6,675 nt of DNA from Acidobacteriota bacterium (GCA_021779695.1 JAJYAE010000245.1:1-6675); one strand, 5' to 3'. Positions 1-6,384 are shown, numbered from the stretch's first letter. A program made the numbers and translations. The notes: generated from the sequence alone by a model not told the origin.

Positions 1-1389
1 GAAGAGTTGCAGCACCAGACGCACTACTGCCCGGGGTGCGGGCATGGGACGATCCACAAGATGCTGGCGCGGGCGATTGATGAGCTTGGCATCCAGGACC
101 GGACGGTGCTGGTGAGCCCAGTGGGTTGCTCGGTGTTTGCGTATTACTACTTTGACGTGGGCAACGTGCAGGCCGCGCATGGGCGGGCCTCGGCGGTGGC
201 GACGGCGGTGAAGCGGAGCCGGCCGGAGAGCGTCGTGATCAGCTACCAGGGCGATGGCGACTTGTCGGCGATTGGGTCGGCGGAGATTCTGCATGCGGCG
301 AACCGCGGCGAGAGCATTGCGGTGATCTTTGTGAACAACGCGATCTACAGCATGACGGGCGGGCAGTTTGCGCCGACGACGCTGCTGGGACAGCGGAGCA
401 CAACGACGCCGCGGGGACGAAGCGCGGAGAACGAGGGCTATCCACTGCGGATGAGCGAACTGCTGGCGACGCTGGAGGCGCCGGTTTACATCGAGCGCGT
501 GGGGCTGGGCGACAACAAGGAGATTGCGCAGGCGTCGCGGGCGATCCGGCGAGCGGTGGAGAACCAGGTGCGCGGGCTGGGGTTCTCGTTTGTTGAGGTG
601 CTTTCGCCGTGTCCGACGATCTGGAAGCTGTCGCCGGTGGAGTCACAGCGGTGGGTGCGCGAGGTGATGGAGAAGACGTATCCGCTGGGCGTAATGCGCG
701 ACCACACGAAAGAGGCGCATCCGCGGACATGGCCGGAGGCAGTGGCGCTGGAAAAGATTCCAGAGATTCTGGGGCTGACGGATGGTGAAGCTGCGCTGCC
801 GAAGGAGCTGGCGACGGCGGGAAAGCCGATTGACCTGCAGGTGCGCGTGGCGGGGTTTGGCGGGCAGGGCGTGCTGCTGCTGGGTGAGGTGCTGGCCGAG
901 GCGGGATTAAACGCGGGGCTGGAGGTGTCGTGGCTGCCGTCGTATGGGCCGGAGATGCGGTCGGGGACGTCGAACTGCCATGTGCGGCTGTCGCGGGAGG
1001 CGATTGATTCGCCGCTGGTGACGGCGCCGAATGTGCTGGTGGCGATGAATGAACCGTCGCTGAAAAAGTTTGACAAGGCGGTGAAGCCAGGCGGATGGGT
1101 GATCTACAACGGCGATGCGTTTCCGGAGGAGTGCGCGCGGGCGGATGTGCATGTGGTGGCGCTGCCGTTTACGCAGATTGCCGATGAGCTGGGCGATGCG
1201 CGCGCGGCCAACATGGTGATGCTGGGCGCGCTGCTGGAGATGGCCGATGCGCTGCCGCAGGCGAGCGTGGACGCGGCGCTGCGCCGGCTTGTGAAGAATG
1301 CGAAGTATTTTGCACTGGACGAGCGCGCGCTGGCGCGAGGCAGGGAACTGTTTGGCGCGGCGGCGAAGGAGGTGAGCCATGCAGGCTGA
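1..1389 (+). CDS. 2-oxoacid:ferredoxin oxidoreductase, fused beta-gamma subunit (5' partial), probably branched-chain (VOR-type)
   Basis: Oxidatively decarboxylates a 2-oxoacid with CoA to acyl-CoA and CO2, reducing ferredoxin; a cytoplasmic TPP/Fe-S enzyme. The frame is open from base 1. The first possible start, TTG at 7, leaves only seven residues before the CPGCGHG motif, so the true start probably lies upstream. Numbering from that TTG, the beta part (about 1-240) has Cys8, Cys11, Cys41 and Cys202, spaced like the four [4Fe-4S] ligands of this family. It also has the TPP motif GDGD (82-85) with NN at 110-111, and MTGGQ (116-120). A linker at about 240-275 leads to the gamma domain (276-460), with GFGGQG (283-288) and WLPSYGPEMRSGTSNC (309-324). 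The alpha subunit, not visible, is expected upstream. The YCPGCGHG and MTGGQ forms, and the ilvE and gdh neighbours, favour branched-chain 2-oxoacids; 2-oxoglutarate is the alternative. The family is certain, the substrate inferred. Confidence 0.92.
   Translation, partial: EELQHQTHYCPGCGHGTIHKMLARAIDELGIQDRTVLVSPVGCSVFAYYYFDVGNVQAAHGRASAVATAVKRSRPESVVISYQGDGDLSAIGSAEILHAANRGESIAVIFVNNAIYSMTGGQFAPTTLLGQRSTTTPRGRSAENEGYPLRMSELLATLEAPVYIERVGLGDNKEIAQASRAIRRAVENQVRGLGFSFVEVLSPCPTIWKLSPVESQRWVREVMEKTYPLGVMRDHTKEAHPRTWPEAVALEKIPEILGLTDGEAALPKELATAGKPIDLQVRVAGFGGQGVLLLGEVLAEAGLNAGLEVSWLPSYGPEMRSGTSNCHVRLSREAIDSPLVTAPNVLVAMNEPSLKKFDKAVKPGGWVIYNGDAFPEECARADVHVVALPFTQIADELGDARAANMVMLGALLEMADALPQASVDAALRRLVKNAKYFALDERALARGRELFGAAAKEVSHAG
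1366..1372 (+). promoter_or_regulatory. Shine-Dalgarno site of ilvE, inside the upstream gene
   Basis: AAGGAGG lies six bases before the ATG at 1379 and is contained within the last codons of the oxidoreductase gene. This near-perfect ribosome binding site fixes the aminotransferase start and supports the 11-base gene overlap, which is typical of translationally coupled operon genes. Confidence 0.8.
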
Positions 1390-2365
1390 GGCGGATCCGA
1401 AACTGATTGTCTATTTTGGCGGGCAGTATATGCCGCTGGGCGAAGCGAAGGTGGGCATTCTGACGCATGCGCTGCACTACGGGACGGGCGTGTTCGAGGG
1501 GATTCGCGCGCACTGGGATGCCGCGGCGCAGGAACTGTACCTGATGCGGCCGGTGGAGCACTTTGAGCGCTGGAAGCAGAACTGCGGGATTCTGCGCATC
1601 CATGTGCCGCTGGGCGCCGAGGCGTTGGCGGAGATTGCGGTGGAGCTGATGCGGCGCAACAAGTTCGAGACGAACGTGTACATTCGGCCGCTGGCCTACA
1701 AGAGTGCGGAGCGTGTGGGCGTGAGCCCGGACGGGCAGGATGCGTTTGCGATTGTGGCGCTGCCGTTTGGGGAGTATCTGCATGGGGAGAAGGGCATTCA
1801 TGCGGGCGTGAGCTCGTGGCGCCGGCTGGAGGATAACGCGATACCGGCGCGGGCGAAGATCTGCGGTGCGTATGTGAACAGCGCGCTGGCGAGCGACGAG
1901 GCGCGGCAGAACGGATTTGACGAGGCGATTTTTCTGAACGAGAGCGGTCACGTTGCGGAGGGTTCGACGTGCAACCTCTTTATGGTTCGCCACGGCAAGT
2001 TGATTACGCCGCCGGTGAGTGAGAACGTGCTGGAAGGAATTACACGGGACACTGTGATGCAACTGGCGCAGCGGGAGATGGGCTTGCCGATGGTGGAGAG
2101 ACCGATTGACCGCAGCGAGCTGTATGTGTGCGATGAGCTGTTCTTCACGGGCACGGCGGTGGGAATTGCGCCGATTGTACGGGTCGATCACCGGGAGGTG
2201 AAGGAAGGAAAGATTGGCCCGGTGACGCACGCGATGGGGCAATTGTACTTTGATGTGACGCGGGGCCACATGCTGGCTTACTGGAAGTGGCTGAAGCCGG
2301 TGTACCAGACGATGACAGAACATGAACAGGAACTGATCTCGCTGGTGGGGGGAAGTGCGAGCTAA
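1379..2365 (+). CDS. ilvE: Branched-chain amino acid aminotransferase (PLP fold-type IV)
   Basis: Transfers the amino group between Leu, Ile or Val and 2-oxoglutarate, giving the branched-chain 2-oxoacid and glutamate, or the reverse in synthesis; cytoplasmic. The 328-residue length is usual for the family (about 300-340). Visible signatures are YGTGVFEGIR (34-43), the RPLAYKS region (103-109) and the PLP-binding Lys160 in ARAKICGAYVNSALA (157-171). Glu194, of EGSTCNLF (194-201), sits where the residue facing the PLP ring nitrogen is expected. The phosphate-binding loop is FFTGTAVGIAPI (255-266). The start at 1379 is supported by AAGGAGG six bases upstream and overlaps the preceding stop by 11 bases, so the two genes are almost surely co-transcribed. 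With the neighbouring oxidoreductase it could feed or drain branched-chain 2-oxoacids. A D-amino acid aminotransferase or aminodeoxychorismate lyase of the same fold is less likely, given the overall motif pattern and the context. Confidence 0.93.
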   Translation: MQAEADPKLIVYFGGQYMPLGEAKVGILTHALHYGTGVFEGIRAHWDAAAQELYLMRPVEHFERWKQNCGILRIHVPLGAEALAEIAVELMRRNKFETNVYIRPLAYKSAERVGVSPDGQDAFAIVALPFGEYLHGEKGIHAGVSSWRRLEDNAIPARAKICGAYVNSALASDEARQNGFDEAIFLNESGHVAEGSTCNLFMVRHGKLITPPVSENVLEGITRDTVMQLAQREMGLPMVERPIDRSELYVCDELFFTGTAVGIAPIVRVDHREVKEGKIGPVTHAMGQLYFDVTRGHMLAYWKWLKPVYQTMTEHEQELISLVGGSAS

Positions 2366-2421
2366 GTGGAAAGCGCCATGACCACCACAGGACGCTGATG
2401 AAGCCGCGGCTGGGGCAGCCG

Positions 2422-2426
2422 GGAGG
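2422..2426 (+). promoter_or_regulatory. Shine-Dalgarno site that decides the gdh start
   Basis: GGAGG, within GGGAGGAA at 2421-2428, ends seven bases before the ATG at 2434. The earlier in-frame ATG at 2398 has no comparable site at a usable distance, so translation most likely starts at 2434. A small hairpin (CGGCT 2407-2411 with AGCCG 2417-2421) abuts this site. Confidence 0.75.
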
Positions 2427-2433
2427 AATCGCG

Positions 2434-3699
2434 ATGGCAACGACCACGACCAAGGAGAAGATCAATGCGTACGAAGCGGCGCTGCACAACTTTGACGCAG
2501 CAGCGGACGCACTGGAGCTGAAGAGCGACACGCGGGAGATGATCAAGTATCCGGAGCGGGTGCTGATGGTGTCTGTTCCGGTGCGGATGGATGATGGCCG
2601 GATACGGCGGTTTGAAGGGTACCGAGTCCAGCACAGTTCGGTGCGCGGGCCGGCCAAGGGCGGGATACGCTATCACCCGAATGTGACGCTGGACGAGGTG
2701 AAGGCACTGGCCACCTGGATGACGTGGAAGTGTGCGGTGGTGAATATTCCGTTTGGCGGCGCGAAGGGCGGCGTGACGTGCGACCCGAAGCACATGTCAG
2801 AAGGCGAACTGGAGCGGATGACGCGGCGGTATACGAGCGCGATCCTGCCGCTGATCGGGCCGGATCAGGATATTCCCGCGCCGGATGTGTACACGAATTC
2901 ACAGACGATGGCGTGGATTATGGATACCTACAGCATGACGAAGGGGTATCCGATTCCGGGCGTTGTGACGGGCAAGCCGGTGTGCCTGGGCGGATCACTG
3001 GGACGCAATGAGGCGACGGGACGGGGCGTGTTCTACACGATCCAGAGCGCGTGCGAGCACCTGCACATGGCGCTGCGTGGCGCGACGGTGGCGGTGCAGG
3101 GTTTTGGCAATGCGGGGTCGATTGCGGCGCATCTGCTGCACGAGGCGGGCGCGAAGGTGATAGCCGTGAGTGACTCGACGGGGTGCGTTTACAACGAGCA
3201 TGGGCTGGATATTTCCAACCTGATGCACATGAAGGCGCTGACGGGACGCGTGGAAGGATTCCCGGAGGCGGAGAAGATTGACCCGGCGGAACTGCTGGCG
3301 ATGAAGTGCGACGCGCTGATTCCGGCGGCCCTGGAAAACGCGATTGACGGGGAGAATGCGGTTGCGGTGCGTGCGCGCATTATTGCGGAGGCGGCGAATG
3401 GCCCGGTGACACCGGATGGAGACCGGATTCTGGAAGCGAAGGGCGTGTTTCTGATTCCGGATATTCTGTGCAACGCGGGCGGCGTGACGGTGTCGTACTT
3501 TGAATGGGTGCAGGACGAGCAGCACCTGTTCTGGGAGGCACAGGATGTCTACAACCGGCTGGAGCGCGTAATGAAGACCGCGTTCCGGGATGTGCTGAAG
3601 ATTCACGAAGAGAGCGGGCTGCCGATGCGGATTGCCGCGAACATGCTGGGGATTGGGCGCGTGGCGGAGGCAGTGCAGATCCGGGGGATTTATCCGTAG
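2434..3699 (+). CDS. gdhA: Glutamate dehydrogenase (hexameric, about 420-residue type)
   Basis: Reversibly deaminates glutamate to 2-oxoglutarate and ammonia with NAD(P)+; cytoplasmic, normally a homohexamer. From the ATG at 2434 the product is 421 residues, the usual length; leucine dehydrogenases are near 360. The substrate domain shows Lys75 in AKGGIRYHP, Lys99, catalytic Lys111 in PFGGAKGG and Asp151 in PAPDVYTNS. The dinucleotide domain has GFGNAG (223-228), followed by AVSDSTG. Lys75 and Ser355 (VTVSYFEW) occupy the two positions that contact the side-chain carboxylate of glutamate in Clostridium symbiosum GDH and are hydrophobic in leucine dehydrogenases, so glutamate specificity is favoured. 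The NAD versus NADP choice cannot be read with confidence. The gene begins 68 bases after ilvE with no visible terminator between, so it probably belongs to the same operon, recycling the 2-oxoglutarate/glutamate pair used by the aminotransferase. A start at 2398 would add 12 unconserved-looking residues. Confidence 0.94.
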   Translation: MATTTTKEKINAYEAALHNFDAAADALELKSDTREMIKYPERVLMVSVPVRMDDGRIRRFEGYRVQHSSVRGPAKGGIRYHPNVTLDEVKALATWMTWKCAVVNIPFGGAKGGVTCDPKHMSEGELERMTRRYTSAILPLIGPDQDIPAPDVYTNSQTMAWIMDTYSMTKGYPIPGVVTGKPVCLGGSLGRNEATGRGVFYTIQSACEHLHMALRGATVAVQGFGNAGSIAAHLLHEAGAKVIAVSDSTGCVYNEHGLDISNLMHMKALTGRVEGFPEAEKIDPAELLAMKCDALIPAALENAIDGENAVAVRARIIAEAANGPVTPDGDRILEAKGVFLIPDILCNAGGVTVSYFEWVQDEQHLFWEAQDVYNRLERVMKTAFRDVLKIHEESGLPMRIAANMLGIGRVAEAVQIRGIYP

Positions 3700-3742
3700 A
3701 GGACTCTGAGCGGGCCGAGGCCGGAAAAGACCGAAAGAAGAA

Positions 3743-3785
3743 TTGCCCGGCGTGGAGTTCGCTGTTCAGAACTCGCGCCGGGCAA
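3743..3785. terminator. Hairpin terminator between convergent gdh and ribA
   Basis: TTGCCCGGCG (3743-3752) pairs perfectly with CGCCGGGCAA (3776-3785). Inside it, GAGTTC (3755-3760) pairs with GAACTC (3769-3774) around an eight-base loop, giving a two-part stem with a small bulge. It starts 43 bases after the gdh stop and lies 30 bases beyond the ribA stop. Read on the minus strand it is followed by a T-rich stretch (TTCTTCTTTCGGTCTTTT), so it is a good intrinsic terminator for ribA. Read on the plus strand the tail (CTCTGTTTGG) is poor in T, so termination of the gdh operon here may be weaker. Confidence 0.7.
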
Positions 3786-3815
3786 CTCTGTTTGGGAGAG
3801 CGTGCGTGCGCGCGG

Positions 3816-4478
3816 CTACATGGCTTTGATTTCGTTGAGATTCTCGAGCAGGTGGCCCATCTTCTCCTGCTTGGTGCGGAGGTATCGCTCGAAGGTTTCC
3901 TGCGGCTCGACCTCGGCGGAGACGCGCTCGGCGACGGTGATGCCTGCGGATTCGAGTGCGGCGACTTTTTCGGGATTGTTGGTGATGAGGCGAACGCTGG
4001 AAACGCCGAGGAGCTTGAGGACGGCGGCCGGCATCTCGTAAGCGCGGCAGTCGGCAGCGTAGCCGAGCTCTTCATTGGCCTCGATGGTATCGCGGCCGTG
4101 GTCCTGGAGTTCGTAGGCGCGGAGCTTGGCCATGAGGCCGATGCCGCGGCCCTCCTGCTGCTCATAGAGGAGGATGCCTGCGCCGGCGTCGGCGATTTTC
4201 CGGAGGGCCAGCTCGAGCTGGAGCCGGCAGTCGCAACGGAGGGAGCCGAAGACGTCGCCGGTTAGGCACTGGGAGTGGATGCGAACGAGGGGCGGGGCGG
4301 TGTGGATGTCGCCGAGGACGAGGGCGACGAGTCCTTCAACGGCGGTCTCGGGTGGCGTTGCGTTGGAGTCGCAGGGGGCTGGGGCGGCGTGCAGGCCTTC
4401 GAATCCCAGGATGCGGAAGTGCGCCCAGCGCGTGGGAAAATCGGCCTCGGCGACTTTTTGAACGCTTTCGAGTGGCAT
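3816..4478 (-). CDS. ribA: GTP cyclohydrolase II (monofunctional RibA)
   Basis: Converts GTP to 2,5-diamino-6-ribosylamino-4(3H)-pyrimidinone 5'-phosphate, formate and pyrophosphate, the first step of riboflavin (FMN/FAD) synthesis; cytoplasmic and zinc-dependent. The 220 residues carry the zinc ligands Cys71, Cys82 and Cys84 in VRIHSQCLTGDVFGSLRCDC (65-84). The GTP-binding stretch EQQEGRGIGLMAKLRAY (106-122) ends in Tyr122, and AADCR supplies Asp143 and Arg145; these match the E. coli active residues Tyr105, Asp126 and Arg128. LITNNPEKV (164-172) and EKMGHLL near the end are also typical. There is no DHBP synthase (RibB) domain, unlike many bacterial RibBA proteins. It is about 24 residues longer than E. 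coli RibA, partly from a Pro/Ala-rich insertion at about 31-46. It stands alone, convergent with gdh and divergent from the acetyltransferase gene, not in a rib operon. No Shine-Dalgarno is well placed; AAAGG is only one base from the ATG. No FMN riboswitch fits in the 84-base upstream gap. Confidence 0.94.
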   Translation of the reverse strand: MPLESVQKVAEADFPTRWAHFRILGFEGLHAAPAPCDSNATPPETAVEGLVALVLGDIHTAPPLVRIHSQCLTGDVFGSLRCDCRLQLELALRKIADAGAGILLYEQQEGRGIGLMAKLRAYELQDHGRDTIEANEELGYAADCRAYEMPAAVLKLLGVSSVRLITNNPEKVAALESAGITVAERVSAEVEPQETFERYLRTKQEKMGHLLENLNEIKAM

Positions 4479-4484
4479 ACCTTT

Positions 4485-4490
4485 ATTTTA
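4485..4490 (-). promoter_or_regulatory. Possible -10 box of ribA
   Basis: On the minus strand TAAAAT, one mismatch from TATAAT, ends six bases before the ribA ATG. Transcription from it would start at or next to the start codon, making a leaderless mRNA, which would fit the lack of a well-placed ribosome binding site. I see no good -35 box 16-18 bases upstream, so this remains tentative. Confidence 0.3.
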
Positions 4491-4552
4491 CGGCGTGGTG
4501 CGAGCGGGGCATCCCAGGGCGTGTGACGAGCGTGGGAATAATGTGCCGCGGC

Positions 4553-4557
4553 GGAGG
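4553..4557 (+). promoter_or_regulatory. Shine-Dalgarno site of the GNAT gene
   Basis: GGAGG ends five bases before the ATG at 4563 and supports that start. Confidence 0.65.
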
Positions 4558-4562
4558 TTGGA

Positions 4563-5036
4563 ATGGAAAAGGTGATCGAGATCCGGATGGCGGAGGATGC
4601 GACGGGGCTGGCAGCGGTGCGGGCACTGTTTGAGGAGTACTGGGAGTCATTTGGATTTACGCCCTGCTTTCAGAATTTTGGCGAGGAGGTTGCGGGATTG
4701 CCGGGGCGGTACGCAGGTCCGGATGGGCGACTGGCGGTGGCCTGGGCAGGTGAGGAGGCTGCGGGATGTGTTGCGCTCCGGAAGCTGGACGAGCGACGCG
4801 GGGAGTTCAAGCGGCTGTATGTGCGGCCGGCGTTTCGCGGGCAAGGTTTGGGGCGAAGACTGGTGGAGTGGGTGATGGAGCAAGCGCGCGGGGCGGGGTA
4901 TGCGGAGCTGGTGGCGGACACGATGCCGGAGATGCGGGAGGCGCTGGCGCTGTATGAGCAGATGGGCTTTGCGCGCACTGCGGCATACGCGGACCAGACG
5001 ACGACGGGAGCGGTGTGCATCCGGAAAGTTCTGTGA
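4563..5036 (+). CDS. GNAT-family N-acetyltransferase
   Basis: Expected to transfer an acetyl group from acetyl-CoA to an amine; the substrate cannot be told from sequence. The 157 residues span one GNAT domain. An N-terminal beta-alpha unit (EIRMAEDATGLAAVRALFEEYW, in two parts around residues 6-27) is followed by AGCVALRKL (67-75). Motif A is FKRLYVRPAFRGQGLGRRL (82-100), with the acetyl-CoA pyrophosphate loop R-G-Q-G-L-G at 92-97. Motif B is ALALYEQMGF (127-136), which usually packs on the CoA arm. The middle region, with FQNFGEEVAGLPGRYA (36-51), resembles a common uncharacterised bacterial GNAT group. Start ATG 4563 is preceded by GGAGG. The gene diverges from ribA and lies 40 bases upstream of the histidine kinase gene in the same direction, so those two are probably co-transcribed. 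I see no functional link that explains the pairing. Confidence 0.9.
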   Translation: MEKVIEIRMAEDATGLAAVRALFEEYWESFGFTPCFQNFGEEVAGLPGRYAGPDGRLAVAWAGEEAAGCVALRKLDERRGEFKRLYVRPAFRGQGLGRRLVEWVMEQARGAGYAELVADTMPEMREALALYEQMGFARTAAYADQTTTGAVCIRKVL

Positions 5037-5048
5037 AGAGGTGAGCGC

Positions 5049-5087
5049 ATGAGGCGCAGCGCGATAGAGTGGTTGCGTGGTCGATAA
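5049..5087 (+). CDS. Possible 12-codon leader ORF overlapping the kinase start
   Basis: ATG at 5049 opens a 12-residue frame (MRRSAIEWLRGR) ending in TAA at 5085-5087. Its AGAGGTG (5037-5043) is a better ribosome binding site than anything before the kinase GTG at 5077, and the two frames overlap by 11 bases. It could act as a translational coupling leader, but an ORF this short may well be chance. There is no sign of a function for the peptide itself. Confidence 0.15.
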   Translation: MRRSAIEWLRGR

Positions 5088-6378
5088 CAGACTGATCCTG
5101 ATTACGCTGCTGGTGAAGCTGGGCGTGGCTGCGGCTGTGGCCAGCGCTCTGGCGCGGTCACGTACATTTCAGAGGCTGCTGTTTGCCGAACATCGGCGGC
5201 ACCGCGAGACGCTGGCGCTGCTGGCGTTCTTTCTGGTTCCGCTGACGCTGGGCGTGTGGGTACGGACGACGGTGCCGAATTTTCTGGCGGCGGATATTTC
5301 CTTTGAGACGGTGATTCTGCTGGGGCTGCTGCTGGGGCCGGGATGGGCGGCTCTGGGCGGCATGGTGCTTTCGATTCCGGCGGTGCTGCATCACGAGTAC
5401 CTGGCCTTGCCGTTCAATGTGCTTCTGGGCGTTGCGGCGGGCGTGCTGAGCTGGTTTGTGGAGCGCGAGGAGATCTGGTCGTTCACGCCCTTCATCGATC
5501 TGAGCCTCTATCGATGGGTGCGGCGCAATCTGCGCAAGCCGCGGATCGACCGACAGATTCTGATGCTGTTTCTGATTGGGGCGTTTGAAATTTGCCGGGA
5601 GTGGATTGAGCGGAATCTGCCGCATCGCACGGGGCCGCGGCGGCTGTTTGCGCTGAATACGGGAGTGTGGGGTCTGCAGGTGCTCGTGTGGCTGTGCGCG
5701 CCGATGGTGGTGGGGATTGCGCTGAAGGTGTGGAATGCGCTGCGGATTGAGATCACGCTGGAGGAGCAGAAGCGGATGCTGCTGGAGGCGCGGCTGGATG
5801 CTCTGCAACGGCAGATCAATCCGCATTTTCTGTTTAATACGCTGAACTCCATTGCGTCGCTGGTGCGAGTGAAACCGGAGCTGGCCCGGGAGATGACGGT
5901 GAAGCTGGCGAATATTCTGCGGGCGCTGCTGAAGGATCACGATACATATGTGCCGCTGCGCGAGGAGCTGAACTTTACCGACGATTATCTGGACATCGAG
6001 GTGGTGCGGTTTGGACCGGAGAAGCTGCGGGTGGAGAAGGATATCGATCCGCGCACGCTGGAGGTGATGGTGCCGAGCATCCTGCTGCAGCCACTGATTG
6101 AGAACAGCATCAAGCACGGGCTGGAGCTGCGCATTCACGGAGGCACGGTGACGGTGCGAAGCCGGCTGGACGGCGACCGGGTGCATATTGAAGTGGCAGA
6201 CGATGGCGTGGGGATGGGCAATCGGCCAGAGACGGCGCTGCGGCGGACCGGCGCGGGCATCGGCATGAAGAACGTGCAGGAGCGCCTTGAAGTGCTTTAT
6301 GGCAACCAGGCGCGATTTGATGTGGTGAGCAATCCGGGGCGCGGGACGCTTGTGACGATTGATTTGCCGGCGCGGTGA
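5077..6378 (+). CDS. LytS/YehU-type membrane sensor histidine kinase
   Basis: A membrane sensor that autophosphorylates on histidine and passes the phosphate to a response regulator, in this family usually one with a LytTR DNA-binding domain. The 433-residue protein has a hydrophobic N-terminal half with roughly six membrane segments (near 5-25, 46-63, 77-97, 107-127, 160-173 and 195-217), resembling the 5TMR-LYT sensor region. A short linker helix (about 220-243) leads to the His_kinase domain with QINPHFLFNTLNSI (246-259), His250 being the phosphate acceptor. The ATPase domain has the N box LLQPLIENSIKHG (336-348), DDGVGM (375-380) and TGAGIGMKNVQERL (391-404), so the catalytic elements look complete. 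The GTG at 5077 is the first possible start, since a TAG at 5065-5067 closes the frame upstream. Its ribosome binding site is poor. No response regulator gene is visible on either side: GNAT precedes it and a minus-strand gene follows six bases after its stop. Confidence 0.92.
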   Translation: MVDNRLILITLLVKLGVAAAVASALARSRTFQRLLFAEHRRHRETLALLAFFLVPLTLGVWVRTTVPNFLAADISFETVILLGLLLGPGWAALGGMVLSIPAVLHHEYLALPFNVLLGVAAGVLSWFVEREEIWSFTPFIDLSLYRWVRRNLRKPRIDRQILMLFLIGAFEICREWIERNLPHRTGPRRLFALNTGVWGLQVLVWLCAPMVVGIALKVWNALRIEITLEEQKRMLLEARLDALQRQINPHFLFNTLNSIASLVRVKPELAREMTVKLANILRALLKDHDTYVPLREELNFTDDYLDIEVVRFGPEKLRVEKDIDPRTLEVMVPSILLQPLIENSIKHGLELRIHGGTVTVRSRLDGDRVHIEVADDGVGMGNRPETALRRTGAGIGMKNVQERLEVLYGNQARFDVVSNPGRGTLVTIDLPAR

Positions 6379-6384
6379 CGACGG

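Noticed and set aside
7..9. TTG at 7 as the true start of the oxidoreductase gene
   Set aside because: No ribosome site is visible, the frame is open to base 1, and family members normally have a longer stretch before the CPGCGHG motif. The gene is treated as cut by the window.
1169..2440. Long minus-strand open frame of 423 codons across the oxidoreductase/ilvE junction
   Set aside because: Its product is rich in Arg, His, Pro and Gln with no recognisable domain, and it lies wholly opposite well-supported genes. Such long antisense frames are common in GC-rich DNA with few stop codons on the reverse strand.
2434..3699. Leucine or valine dehydrogenase instead of glutamate dehydrogenase
   Set aside because: The length of 421 residues and the presence of Lys75 and Ser355 at the side-chain carboxylate positions fit glutamate dehydrogenase; branched-chain enzymes are shorter and hydrophobic there.
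3504..4265. Plus-strand open frame of 253 codons running from the gdh 3' end into the ribA region
   Set aside because: It crosses the gdh stop, the terminator hairpin and the antisense of ribA, both of which have strong family motifs. The product is Glu/Gly/Ala-rich reverse-strand shadow.
4537..4542. AATAAT as a -10 box for the GNAT gene
   Set aside because: No acceptable -35 sequence lies 16-18 bases upstream, and a short A/T run in this gap is not enough evidence.
4479..4562. FMN riboswitch upstream of ribA
   Set aside because: The divergent gap is only 84 bases, too short for the usual six-helix element, and none of its conserved segments is recognisable.
5158..6186. Minus-strand open frame of 342 codons opposite the kinase gene
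   Set aside because: It has a low-complexity His/Gln/Arg-rich product, spans a gene with clear kinase motifs, and shows no domain of its own.
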